Part shown: piece by piece, positions 18,601-33,300 of the stretch
How positions within the stretch are numbered: the stretch's first letter is position 1
How the letters are laid out: each line of letters starts with the position of its first letter
Assembly: GCF_040412425.1 (NCBI RefSeq)
Contig: NC_089781.1
Location: forward strand, 47,755,175-47,819,174
DNA length: 64,000 nucleotides
DNA from: Macrobrachium rosenbergii
Taxonomy: Eukaryota > Arthropoda > Malacostraca > Decapoda > Palaemonidae
Direction of reading: 5' to 3'
Translations under genes and position numbers: made by a program
The notes under the pieces: generated by a model
What the model saw: the letters and a program-made list of their open reading frames with translations, nothing else
The model's database searches: none
What the model was told of the DNA's origin: nothing

Positions 18601-21600
18601 CATGAGCATTTGTAGAATGTTTTTTCTCTTCACAAAAGATGATCTTGTTTCAAAATTCATCTGTCATTGGATACCATGAGCATCCTTAGAGAATGTTTTT
18701 CTCTTCACAAAGATGATCTTGTGTCAAAATTCATCTGTCATTGGATACCATGAGCATCCTGAGCTCTTCATGATCTTGTTTCAAAATTCATCTGTCAATA
18801 CCATGAGCATTTTGTTTTTCTCTTCACAAAAGATGATCTTGTTTCAAAATTCATCTGTCATTGGATACCATGAGCATTTTTCACTTCAGAATGTTTTCTC
18901 TTCACAAAAGATGATCTTGTTTCAAAATTCATCTGTCATTGATACCATGAGCATTTGTAGAGATGTTTTTTTTCTTCACAAAAGATGATCTTGTGTCAAA
19001 ATTCATCTGTCATTGGATACCATGAGCATTTTAGAGAATGTTTTCTCTTCACAAAGATGATCTTGTTTCAAAATTTTTCATCTTGTCAAAATTGGATACC
19101 ATGAGCATTTGTAGTTTTTCTCTTCACAAAGATGATCTTGTTTTTCATCTGTCATTGGATACCGATGATTTTCTCTTCACAAAAGATGATCTTGTTTCAA
19201 AATTCATCTGTCATTGGATACCATGAGCATTTGTAGAGAATGTTTTTCTCTTCACAAAAGATGATCTTGTTTCAAAATTCATCTGTCATTGGATACCATG
19301 AGCATCCTTAGAGAATGTTTTTCTTCACAAAAGATGATCTTGTTTCAAAAATTCATCTGTCATTGGATACCATGAGCATCCTTAGAGAATGTTTTTTCTC
19401 TTCACAAAAAGATGATCTTGTTTCAAAATTCATCTGTCATTGGATACCATGAGCATTTGTAGAGAATGTTTTTCTCTTCACAAAAGATGATCTTGTGTCA
19501 AAATTCATCTGTCATTGGATACCATGAGCATTTGTAGAGAATGTTTTCTCTTCACAAAAGATGATCTTGTTTCAAAATTCATCTGTCATTGGATACCATG
19601 AGCATTTGTAGAGAAAGAAATGTTTTTTCTGTTCACAAAAGATGATCTTGTTTTGTCAAAATTCATCTGTCATTGGATACCATGAGCATTTGTAGAGAAT
19701 GTTTTTCTCTTCAAAAAGATGATCTTTTTCAAAATTCATCTGTCAAAAGATGATCTTGATGATCTTGTTTTGAAATTCATCTGTCATTGGATACCATGAG
19801 CATCCTAGAATGTTTTTCTTTTCACAAAGATGAATCTTTTTCAAATTCATCTACAAAAGATGATCTTGTTTCAAAATTCATCTGTCATTGGATACCATGA
19901 GCATCCTTAGAGAATGTTTTCTCTTCACAAAAGATGATCTTGTTTCAAAATTCATCTGTCATTGGATACCATGAGCATTTGTAGAGAATGTTTTCTCTTC
20001 ACAAAAGATGATCTTGTGATCTTGTTTCAAAATTCATCTGTCATTGGATACCATGAGCATCCTGTAGAGAATTTTCTTCTTTCACAAAAAAGATGATCTT
20101 GTGTTAAAATTCATCTGTCATTGGATACCATGAGCATCCTTAGAGAATGTTTTCTCTTCACAAAAAATGATCTTGTTTCAAAATTCATCTGTCATTGGAT
20201 ACCATGAGCATTTAGAGAATGTTTTCTCTTCAAGAAGATGATCTTGTTTCAAAATTCATCTGTCATTGGATACCATGAGCATTTGTAGAGAATGTTTTTC
20301 TCTTCACAAAAGATGATCTTGTGTCAAAATTCATCTGTCATTGGATACCATGAGCATTTGTCAGAGAATGTTTTTCTTTCACAAAAGATGATCTTGTTTC
20401 AAAAATTCATCTGTCATTGGATACCATGAGCATCCTTAGAGATGATGTTTTTTCTCTTCACAAAGATGATCTCTTCAAAAGATTCTTGTGTCAAAATTCA
20501 TCTGTCATTGGATACCATGAGCATCCTTAGAGAATGTTTTCTCTTTCAAAAGATGATCTTGTGTCAAAATTCATCTGTCATTGGATACCATGAGCATTTG
20601 TAGAGAATGTTTTCTCTTCACAAAAGATGATCTTGTGTCAAAATTCATCTGTCATTGGATACCATGAGCATTTGTAGAGAATGTTTTTCTCTTCACAAAA
20701 AAGATGATCTTGTTTCAAAATTCATCTGTCATTGGATACCATGAGCATCTCTTCTTGATCTTGTTTCAGAATGTTTTTTTTCTCTTCACAAAAGATGATC
20801 TTGTTTCAAAATTCATCTGTCATTGGATACCATGAGCATTTGTAGAGAATGTTTTTCTCTTCACAAAGATGATCTTGTGTCAAATTCATCTGTCAAAATG
20901 AGCATTTGTAGAATGTTTTTTCTCTTCACAAAGATCTTGTCATTGTCATTGATACCATGAGCATCCTTAGAGAATGTTTTCTCTTCACAAAAATGATCTT
21001 GTTCAAAAATTCATCTGTCATTGGATACCATGAGCATTTGTAGAGAATGTTTTTCTCTTCACAAAAGATGATCTTGTTTCAAAATTCATCTGTCATTGGA
21101 TACCATGAGCATGATTTTTGTTAGAGAATGTTTCTCTTCACAAAAGATGATCTTGTTTCAAAATTCATCTGTCATTGGATACTCTTCATGATCTTTTTCA
21201 ATTTCTATAGAGAATGTTTTTTCTCTTCACAAAGATGATCTTGTTTCATCTTCATTGGATACCATGAGCATCCTTAAAATTTTTCTCTTCATCTTGTCAT
21301 TGGATACCATGAGCATTTGTAGAGAATGTTTTTCTCTTCACAAAAGATGATCTTGTTTCAAAATTCATCTGTCATTGGATACCAAGATGAGAATGTTTTT
21401 CTCTTCACAAAAGATGATCTTGTTTCAAAATTCATCTGTCATTGGATACCATGAGCATCCTTAGAGAATGTTTTCTCTTCACAAAAGATGATCTTGTTCA
21501 AAATTCATCTTGTCATTGGATACTCATGAGCATTTGTAGAGAATGTTTTTTCTCTTCACAAAAGATGATCTTGTGTCAAAATTCATCTGTCATTGGATAC

Positions 21601-24600
21601 CTGTCATTGAGCATTTGTAGAGAATGTTTTTCTCTTCACAAAAGATGATCTTGTTTCAAAATTCATTTGTCATTGGATACCATGAGCATTTGTAGAGAAT
21701 GTTTTTCTCTTCTTGTTTCAAAAGATGATCTTGTTTCAAAATCTTGTGTCAAAATTCTCTGTCATTGGATACCATGAGCATTTAGAGAATGTTTTTCTCT
21801 TCAAGAAGATGATCTTGTTTCAAAATTCATCTGTCATTGGATACCATGAGCATTTGTAGAGAATGTTTTTCTTCACAAAAGATGATCTTGTTTCAAAATT
21901 CATCTGTCATTGGATACCATGAGCATTTGTTTTTCATCTTCACAAAAGATGAATCTTACAAGTTTTTCATCTGTCATTGGATACAAATCCTTAGATGATC
22001 TTGTGTCAAAATTCATCTGTCATTGGATACCATGAGCATTTGTAGAGAATGTTTTTCTCTTCACAAAAGATGATCTTGTGTTCAAAATTCATCTGTCATT
22101 GGATACCATGAGCATCCTTAGAGAATGTTTTTCTCTTCACAAAATGATCTTGATTCATTGTCATTGGATACCATGAGCATCCTTAAATTTTTTCTCTTCA
22201 CATGATCTTGTGTCAAAATTCATCTGTCATTGGATACCATGAGCATTTGTAGAGAATGTTTTTCTCTGTCATTGAATAGAGGCAAAAGATGATCTTGTGT
22301 CAAAATTCATCTGTCATTGGATACCATGAGCATTTGTAGAGAATGTTTTCTCTTCACAAAAGATGATCTTGTGTCAAAATTCATCTGTCATTGGATACCA
22401 TGAGCATTTGTAGAGAATGTTTTTCTCTTCACAAAAGATGATCTTGTTTCAAAATTCATCTGTCATTGGATACCATGAGCATTTGTAGAGAATGTTTTTC
22501 TCTTCACAAAAGATGATCTTGTGTCAAAATTCATTACCATTGGATACCATGAGCATCCTTAGAGAATGTTTTCTCTTCACAAAAGATGATCTTGTGTCAA
22601 AATTCATTCATCTGTCATTGGATACCATGAGCATCCTTAGAGAATGTTTTTCTCTTCAAAAGATGATCTTGTTTCAAAATTCATCTGTCATTGGATACCA
22701 TGAGCATTTGTAGAGAATGTTTTTCTGTCATTGGATACTGCACATTTTAGAGAATTTTTCTCTTCACAAAGATGATCTTGTGTTCAAAATTCATCTGTCA
22801 TTGGATACCATGAGCATTTGTAGAGAATGTTTTTTTCTTCACAAAAGATGATCTTGTTTCAAAATTCATCAAAATTCATCTGTCATTGGATACCATGAGC
22901 ATTTGTAGAAATGTTTTTCTCTTCACAAAAGATGATCTTGTTTCAAAATTCATCTGTCATTGGATACCATGAGCATTTGTAGAGAATGTTTTTCTTCACA
23001 AAAAGATGATCTTGTTTCAAAATTCATCTGTCATTGGATACCATGAGCATTTGTAGAGAATGTTTTTCTCTTCACAAAAGATGATCTTGTTTCAAAATTC
23101 ATCTGTCATTGGATACCATGAGCATTTGTAGAGAATGTTTTTCTCTTCACAAAAGATGATCTTGTTTCAAAATTCATCTGTCATTGGATACCATGAGCAT
23201 CTCTTCATCCTTAGAGAATGTTTTTCTCTTCACAAAAGATGATCTTGTTTCAAAATTCATCTGTCATTGGATAACAAAATTCATGTCAGAGAATCCTTAG
23301 AGTTTTTCTTCTTGTTTCACAAAAGATGATCTTGTTTTTCTCTTCTAAAATATGATCTTGTTTAAAATTCATCTGTCATTGGATACCATGAGCATCCTTA
23401 TAGAGAATGTTTTTCTCTTCACAAAAGATGATCTTGTGTCAAAAATTCATCTGATCTTTTATTGGTCATTGGATACCATGAGCATCCTTGTTTTTCTCTT
23501 CAGAGTTCAAAATTCATCTGTCATTGGATACCATCATCCTTAGAGAATTTTTCTTCTTCACAAAGATGATCTTGTTTCAAAATTCATCTGTCATTGGATA
23601 CCATGAGCATTTGTAGAGAATGTTTTCTCTTCACAAAAGATGATCTTGTGTCAAAATTCATCTGTCATTGGAAGATCCTTAAGAATGTTTTCTTTTCACA
23701 AAAGATGATCTTGTGTCAAAATTCATCTGTCATTGGATACCATGAGCATTTGTAGAGAATGTTTTTCTCTTCACAAAAGATGATCTTGTGTCAAAATTCA
23801 TCTGTCATTGGATACCACGACCATCCTTAGAGAATGTTTTTCTCTTCACAAAAGATGATCTTTTTTCAAAATTCATCTATCAGTGGATACCATGAGCATT
23901 TATAGAGAATGTTTTTCTCTTCACAAAAGATGATCTTGTGTCAAAATTCATCTGTCATTGGATACTGTGAGCATTTATAGAGAATGTTTTTCTCTTCACA
24001 AAAGATGATCTTGTGTCAAAATTCATTTGCCATTGGATACCATGAGCATCCTTAGAGAATGTTTTTCTCTTCACAAAAATGATGATCTTGTTTCAAAATT
24101 CATCTGTCATTGGATACCATGGCATCCTTAGAGAATGTTTTTTCTCTTCACAAAAGATGATCTTGTGTCAAAATTCATCTGTCATTGGATACCATGAGCA
24201 TCCATAGAGAATGTTTTTTTGTTTTGTCAAATCTTCACAAAAGATGATCTTTTCTGTCAAAATTCATCTGTCATTTTTGTTCACAAAAGATGATCTTGTT
24301 TTTCAAAATTGGATACTGGATACCTTCATGAGCATTTGTAGAGAATGTTTTTCTCTTCACAAAAGATGATCTTGTGTCAAAATTCATCTGTCATTGGATA
24401 CCATGAGCATTTGTAGAGAATGTTTTTTTTTCACAAAGATGATCTTGTGTCAAATTCATCTGTTTCTTGGATATCATGGCATCCATAGAATATTTTCTCT
24501 TCAACAAATAGAAGATGATCCATTGTTTGTCATTAGAGAATGTTTTTCTTCAAAAGATGATCTTGTTTCAAAATTCATCTGTCATTGGATACCATGAGAA

Positions 24601-27600
24601 TCCTTAGAGAAAGTTTTTCTCTTCACAAAAGATAATCGTGTTTAAAAATTCATCTGTCATTGGATACCATGAGCATCCTTAGAGGATGATATTCTCTTCA
24701 CAAAAGATGATCTTGTTTCAAAATTCATCTGTCATTGGATACCATGAGTATTTGTAGAAATTTTCTCTTCACAAAAGATGATCTTGTTTCAAAATTCATC
24801 TGTCATTGGATACCATGAGCATCCTTAGAGAATCTTCTTAGAAGATGATCTTGTTTTTCATCTGTCATTGGATACAAATTTTAGATGATTTTTCTTCACA
24901 AAAGATGATCTTGTTTCAAAATTCATCTGTCATTGGATACCATGAGCATCCTTAGAGAATGTTTTTCTCTTCACAAAAGATGATCTTGTTTCAAAATTCA
25001 TCTGTCATTGGATACCATGAGCATCCTTAGAGAATGTTTTTCTTTTCACAAAAGATGATCTTGTTTCAAAATTCATCTGTCATTGGATACCATGAGCATC
25101 CTTAGAGAATGTTTTTCTCTTCAAAAAAAGATGATCTTGTTTCAAAATTCATCTGTCATTGATACCATGAGCATCCTTAGAATGTTTTCTCTTCACAAAA
25201 GATGATCTTGTTTCAAATTCATCTGTCATTGATACTCTTCATGAGCATCCTTAGAGAATGTTTTTCTCTTCACAAAAGATGATCTTGTTTCAAAATTCAT
25301 CTGTCATTGGATACCATGAGCATCCTTGAATGAGAAAAGATGATCTTTTTCAAAATTCATGTCATTGTCTTGGATAACATAATAGTATCCATAGATGATG
25401 ATGTTTTCTCTTCAAAAAGATGATCTTGTCAAAATTATCTGTCATTGATACCATGAGCAACGCTAGAATGCTTTCTCTTCACAAAAGATGATCTTGAAAA
25501 TTCATCTGTCATTGATACCATGAGCATCCTTAGAGAATGTTTTTCTCTTCACAAAAGATGATCTTTGTTTCAAAATTCATCTGTCATTGGATACCATGAG
25601 CATTTTAGAGAATGTTTTCTCTTCACAAAAGATGATCTTGTTTCAAAATTCATCTGTCATTGGATACCATGAGCATCCTTAGAGAATGTTTTTTCTTCAC
25701 AAAAGATGATCTTGTTTCAAAATTCATCTGTCATTGGATACCATGAGCATCCTTAGAGAATGTTTTTCTCTTCACAAAAGATGATCTTGTTTCAAAATTC
25801 ATCTGTCATTGGATACCATGAGCATCCTTAGAGAATGTTTTCTCTTCACAAAGATGATTTGTTTCATCTGTCATTGGATACCAAGCATCCTTCAGATCTT
25901 GTGATCTTGTGTCAAAATTCATCTGTCATTGGATACCAAGAGAATCCTTAGAGAATGTTTTCTCTTCACAAAAGATGATCTTGTGTCAAAATTCATCTGT
26001 CATTGGATACCATGAGCATTTAAGAATGTTTTTCTTTCTAAAAGATGATCTTGTTAAAATTCATCTGTCATTGGATACCATCCTTAGAGAATGTTTTTTT
26101 CTTCACAAAAGATGATCTTGTTTCAAAATTCATCTGTCATTGGATACCATGAGCATCCTTAGAGAATGTTTTTCTCTTCACAAATATGATCTTGTTTCAA
26201 AAATTCATCTGTCATTGGATACCATGAGCATCCTTAGAGAATGTTTTTTCTTCACAAAAGATGATCTTGTTTCAAAATTCATCTGTCATTGGATACCATG
26301 AGCATCCTTAGAGAATGTTTTTTCTTCACAAAGATGATCTTGTTTCAAAATTCATCTGTCATTGGATACCATGAGCATCCTTAGAGAATATTTTCTCTTC
26401 ACAAAAGATGATCTTTTGTCAAAATTCATCTGTTTATTTCATTGGATACAAAATTCATGAGCCATCCTTAGAGAATGTTTTTCTCTTCACAAAAGATGAT
26501 CTTGTTTCAAAATTCATCTGTCATTGGATACCATGAGCATCCTGGAATACCACAAAAGATGATCTTGTTTCAAAATTCATCTGTCATTGGATACCATGAG
26601 ATCCTAGAGTTTTTTCTCTTCACAAAAGATGATCTTGTGTCAAAATTCATCTGTCATTGGATACCATGAGCATCCAGCAGAGAATGTTTTTCTTTCACAA
26701 AAGATGATCTTGTGTCAAAATTCATCTGTCATTGGATACCATGATTTGTGCAAAATTCTGTCATTGGAGAGAATGTTTTTTTTTCTTCAAAAGATGATCT
26801 TGTTTCAAAAAATTCATCTGTCATTGGATACCATGAGCATCCTTGAGAGAATGTTTTCTCTTCACAAAAGATGATCTTGTGTCAAAATCATCTTGTCATT
26901 GGATACCATGAGCATTTGTAGAGAATTTTTCTCTTCACAAAGATGATCTTGTGTCAAAATTCATGTCATTGGATACCATGAGCATCCTTAGAGAATGTTT
27001 TTCTCTTCACAAAAGATGATCTTGTTTCAAAAATTCATCTGTCATTGGATACCATGAGCATCCTTAGAGAATGTTTTTTCTCTTCAAAAAGATGATCTTG
27101 TGTCAAAAATTCATCTGTCATTGGATACCATGAGCATCCTTAGAAATGTTTTCTCACAAAAGATGATCTTGTGTCAAAATTCATCTGTCATTGGATACCA
27201 TGAGCATCCTAGAGAATGTTTTTCTCTTCACAAAGATGATCTTGTGTTCAAAATTCATCATTGTCACTGGATACCATGAGTATCCTTAGAGAATGTTTTT
27301 CTTCACAAAAGATTCTTGTGTCAAAATTCATCTGTCATTGATACTTGTTTCCAAATTTTTCTCTTCACAAAGATGATTTGTGTAAATTCATCTGTCATTG
27401 GCCATTTCCTAAGAGAATGTTTTTCTTCACAAAAGATGATCTTGTGTCAAAATTCATCTGTCATTGGATACCATGAGCATCCTTAGAGAATGTTTTTCTT
27501 CTTCACAAAAGATGATCTTGTTTTCAAAAAGATGATCTTGTCATTGGATACCATGAGCATCCTTAGAGAATGTTTTTCTCTTCACAAAAGATGATCTTGT

Positions 27601-30119
27601 TTCAAAATTCATCTGTCATTGGATACCATGAGCATCCTTAGAGAATGTTTTCTCTTCACAAAGATGATCTTGTTTTAAAATTCATCTGTCATTGGATACC
27701 ATGAGCATCCTTAGAGAATGTTTTTCCTCTTCACAAAAGATGATCTTGTATCAAAATTCATCTGTCATTGGATACCATGAGCATCCTAGAGAATGTTTTT
27801 TTTCTTCACAAAAGATGATCTTGTTTCAAAATTCATCTGTCATTGGATACCATGAGCATCCTTAGAGAATGTTTTTCTCTTCACAAAATATGATCTTGTT
27901 TCAAAATTCATCTGTCATTGGATACCATGAGCATCCTTAGAGAATTTTTTTCTCTTCACAAAAGATGATCTTGTTTCAAAATTCATCTGTCATTGCATAC
28001 CATGAGCATCCTTACAGAATATTTTTCTCTTCATAGAAGATGAGCTTGTGTCAAAATTCCTCTGTCATCGGATACCATGAGCATCCTTAGAGAATGTTTT
28101 TCTCTTCACAAAAGATGATCTTGTTTCAAAATTCATCTGTTCATTGCATACTATGAGTGGATCCTTAGAGAATGTTTTTCTCTTCAAAAGATGATCTTGT
28201 GTCAAAATTCATCTGTCATTGATACCATGAGCATTGAATGAGAAATTTTCTTCTTCAAAAAGATGATCTTGTGTCAAAATTCTGTGTCATTGGACCCTGA
28301 GCATCCTTACAGAATATTTTTCTCTTCATAGAAGATGAGCTTGTTTCAAAATTCCTCTGTCATCGGATACCATGAGTATCCTTAGAGACTATTTTTCTCT
28401 TCACAGAAGATGATCTTGTTTCAAAATTCATCTGTCATTGGATACCTTTAGCATCCTTAGAGAATTTTTCTCTTCACAAATATGATCTTGTGTCAAAATT
28501 CATCTGTCATTGGATACCATGATCATCCTTAGAGAATGTTTTGCTCTTCACAAAAGATGAACTTGTGTCAAAATTCATCTGTCATTGGATACCATGAGCA
28601 TCCTTAGAGAATGTTTTCTCTTCAAAAGATGATCTTGTTCAAAATTCATCTGTCATTGGATACCATGAATGCATCCTTCAGAATTGTTTCATCTCATTTA
28701 CCACAAAGAGATGATCTTGTGTCAAAATTCATCTTTTTCATTGGATACCATGAGCATCCTTAGAGAATGTTTTTCTCTTTCACAAAAGATGATCTTGTGT
28801 CAAAATTCATCTGTCATTGGATACCATGAGTATCCTTAGTGTATGTTTTTCTTTCAGAAAAGATGATTTTGTTTCAAAATTCATCTGTCATTGGATACCA
28901 TGAGTCATCCTTAGAGAATGTTTTTCTCTTTTACAAAAGATGATCTTGTGTCAAAATTCATCTGTCATTGGATACCATGAGCATCCTTAGAGAATGTTTT
29001 TTCTCTTCACAAAAGATGATCTTGTTCAAAATTCATCTGTCATTGATACCATGAGCATCCTTAGAGAATGTTTTCTTCTTCACAAAAGATGATCTTGTGT
29101 CAAATTCATCTGTCATTGGATACCATGAGCATCCTTAGAGAATGTTTTCTCTTCACAAAAGATGATCTTGTTTCAAAATTCATCTGTCATTGGATACCAT
29201 GAGCATCCTTAGAGAATGTTTTTTTTCTTCAAAAAGATGATCTTGTTGTCAAAATTCATCTTGTCATTGGATACCATGAGCATCCTTAGAGAATGTTTTT
29301 CTCTTCACAAAAGATGATCTTGTTTCAAAATTCATCTGTCATTGGATACCATGAGCATCCTGAGAGAATGTTTTCTCTTCACAAAAGATGATCTTGTTTC
29401 AAAATTCATCTGTCATTGGATACCATGAGCATCCTGTAGAGAATGTTTTTCTTCTTCACAAAAAGATGATCTTGTTTCAAAATTCATCTGTCATTGCATA
29501 CCATGAGCATTGGATAAGATGAGCATCCTTAGAAGATGTTTTTTTTCTTCACAAAAGATGATCTTGTGTCAAAAATTCATCTGTCATTGGATACCATGAG
29601 CATCCTTAGAGAATGTTTTCTCTTCTAAAAGATGATCTTGTTTAAAAAATTCATCTGTCATTGGATACCATGAGCATCCTTAGAGAATGTTTTTTTCTTC
29701 CACAAAAGATGATCTTGTTTCAAAATTCATCTGTCATTGGATACCATGAGCATTTGTCATTGAGAATATTTTTTTCTCTTCACAAAGATGATCTTGTGTC
29801 AAAATTCATCTGTCATTGGATACCATGAGCATCCTTAGAATGTTTTTTCTCTTCACAAAAGATGATCTTGTTTCAAATTCATCTGTCATTGGATGCCATA
29901 GAGCATTTGTAGAGAATGTTTTCCATGAGCATCCTTAGAGAATGTTTTTTTCTTCTTCACAAAAGATGATCTTGTTTTAAAATTCATCTGTCATTGGATA
30001 CCATGAGCATCCTTAGAGAATGTTTTTCTTCACAAAAGATGATCTTGTGTCAAAATTCATCTGTCATTGATTTCATAAAAATTCATGATCTTGTGTCAAA
30101 ATTCATCTGTCATTGGATA

Positions 30120-30330
30120 CCATGAGCATCCTTAAGAATGTCTTTCTCTTCACAAAAGATGATCTTGTGTCAAAATTCATCTGTCATTGGATACCATGAG
30201 AATCGTTATAGAATGATTTTCTCTTCACAAAAGATGATTTTGTGTCAAAATTCATATGTCATTGGATAACATGAGTATCCTTAAGAATGATTTTCTCTTC
30301 ACAAAAGATGATCTTGCATCAAAATTCATC
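30120..30330. repeat. Rare-variant unit block, instance 1 (also at 36930-37085 and 43500-43700)
   Basis: Successive units carry an uncommon series: AAGAATGTCTTTCTCTTCAC, then GAGAATCGTTATAGAATGAT, then a unit with ATATGTCATTGGATAACATG and AGTATC. The same series recurs, with extra indels, near 36930-37085 and 43500-43700. Sharing several rare changes in the same order implies duplication of a multi-unit segment. Confidence 0.75.
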
Positions 30331-33300
30331 TGTCATTGGATACCATGAGCATAGAGAATTGTTCAAAAAGATGTTTTTTCTCATTCATTGATACCAATGA
30401 GCATCCTTAGAGAATGTTTTCTCTTCAAAAAGATGATCTTGTGTCAAATTCATCTGTCATTGGATACCATGAGCATCCTGTAGAGAATGTTTTTCTCTTC
30501 ACAAAAGATGATCTTGTGTGTCAAAATTCATCTGTCATTGGATACCATGAGCATTTGTAGAGAATGTTTTTCTCTTCACAAAAGATGATCTTGTTTCAAA
30601 ATTCATTGGATACCATGAGCATCCTTGAATACCACAAAAGATGATCTTGTTTCAAAATTCATCTGTCATTGAATGATCTTTTTCTCTTCACAAAATGATC
30701 TTGTTTCAAAATTCATCTGTCATTGGATACCATGAGCATCCTTAGAGAATGTTTTCTCTTCACAAAAGATGATCTTGTGTCAAAATTCATCTGTCATTGG
30801 ATACCATGAGCATCCTTAGAGAATGTTTTTCTCTTCACAAAAGATGATCTTGTGTCAAAATTCATCTGTTATTGGATACCATGAGCATCTACTTAGAGAA
30901 TGTTTTTCTTTCACAAAAGATGATCTTGTGTCAAAATTGGATCTGTCATTGGATACTTCATGAGCATCTTCTAGAGAATGTTTTTTTCTTCACAAAAGAT
31001 GATCTTGTGTCAAAATTCATCTGTCATTGGATACCATGAGCATTTGTAGAGAATGTTTTCTCTTCACAAAAGATGATCTTGTTTCAAAAATTCATCTGTC
31101 ATTGGATACCATGAGCATTTAACCAGAATATTTTTCTCTTCACAAAAGATGATCTTGTGTCAAAATTCATCTGTCATTGATAACCATGAGCATCCTTAAG
31201 AGAGAATTTTTCTTCACAAAAGATGATCAAAATTCATCTGATCATTGTGAGAATGTTTTTCTTCAAAATGATCATCTGTCATTGGATACCATGAGCATCC
31301 TTGAGAATGTTTTTCTCTTCACAAAAGATGATCTTGTGTCAAAATTCATCTGTCATTGGATACCATGAGCATCCTTAGAGAATGTTTTCTCTTCACAAAA
31401 GATGATCTTGTTTCAAAATTCATCTGTCATTGGATACCATGAGCATCCTTAGAGAATGTTTTCTCTTCACAAAAGATGATCTTGTTTTAAATTTCATCTG
31501 TCATTGGATACCATGAGCATTTGTAGAGAATGTTTTTCTCTTCACAAAGATGATCTTGTGTCAAATTCATTTGTCATTGGATACCATGAGCATCATTTGA
31601 GAGAATGTTTTTCTCTTCACAAAGATGATCTTATGTCAAAATTCATCTGTCATTGGATACTTGAGCATCAAAAGAATTTTTCTTTCTCCAAAAGATGATC
31701 TTGTTTCAAAATTCATCTGTCATTGGATACCATGAGCATTTAGAAGAATGTTTTTCTCTTCACAAAAGATGATCTTGTGTCAAAATTCATCTGTCATTGG
31801 ATACCATGAGCATCCTTAGAGAATGTTTTTCTCTTCACAAAAGATGATCTTGTGTCAAAATTCATCTGTCATTGGATACCATGAGCATTTTAGAGAATAT
31901 TTTCTCTTCAAAAGATGATTTTTTCTCTTCATTGATACCAAGATGATCTTTTTTCTTCACAAAGATGATCTTGTGTCTAAATCTGTCATTGGATACCATG
32001 AGCATCCTTAGAGAATGTTTTCTCTTCACAAAAGATGATCTTGTGTCAAAATTCATCTGTCATTGGATACCATGAGCATCCTTAGAGAATGTTTTTCTCT
32101 TCACAAAAGATGATCTTGTGTCAAAATTCATCTGTTCTTGGATACCATGAGCATCCATAGAGAATATTTTTCTCTTCAAGAAGATGATCTTTTGTCAAAA
32201 TTCATCTGTCATTGGATACCATGAGCATTTGTAGAGAATGTTTTTCTCTTCACAAAAGATGATCTTGTGTCAAAAATTCATCTGTCATTGGATACCATGA
32301 GCATCATTTAGAGAATGTTTTTCTCTTCACAAAAGATGATCTTGTTTCAAAATTCATCTGTCATTTGGATACCATGAGCATCCTTAGAGAATATTTTCTC
32401 TTCACAAAAGATGATCTTGTTTCAAAATTCATCTGTCATTGGATGCCATGAGCATCCTTAGAGAATGTTTTTTTTTTCTTCACAAAAGATGATCTTGTTT
32501 CAAAATTCATCTTTCATTGGATACCATGAGCATTTGTAGAGAATGTTTTTTTCTTCACAAAAGATGATCTTGTTTCAAAATTCATCTGTCATTGATACTA
32601 CATGAGAGAATCCTTAGAATATTTTCATCTTCTCTTGAGCATCAAAGAGATGATCTTGTGTCAAAATTCATCTGTCATTGGATACCATGAGCATCCTGTA
32701 GAGAATGTTTTTCTCTTCACAAAAGATGATCTTGTGTCAAAAATTCATCTGTCATTGGATACCATGAGCATTTGTTAGAGAATGTTTTTCTCTTCACAAA
32801 AAGATGATCTTGTGTCAAAATTCATCTGTCATTGGATACCATGAGCATCCTAGAGAATGTTTTTCTTCACAAAAGATGATCTTTGTTTCAAAATTCATCT
32901 GTCATTGGATACCATGAGCATTTGTTAGAGAATGTTTTTGTCTTCACAAAAGATGATCTTGTTTGATGTTGTAAATTCATCTGTCATTGGATACCATGGA
33001 CTATCCCTTAGAGAATGTTTTTCTCTTCAAAAAGATGATCTTGTTTAAAATTCATACTGTGAGCATTTTTTTCTTCACAAAAGATGATCTTGTGTCAAAA
33101 TTCATCTGTCATTGGATACCATGAGCATTTGTAGAGAATGTTTTTCTCTTCACAAAGATGATCTTGTTTCAAAATTCATCTGTCATTGGATACCATGAGC
33201 ATCCTTGTAGAGAATTTTTTCTTCACAAAGATGATCTTGTGTCAAAATTCATCTGTCATTGGATACCATGGGCATCCTAAAGAATCCTTTGTTTTTTCAC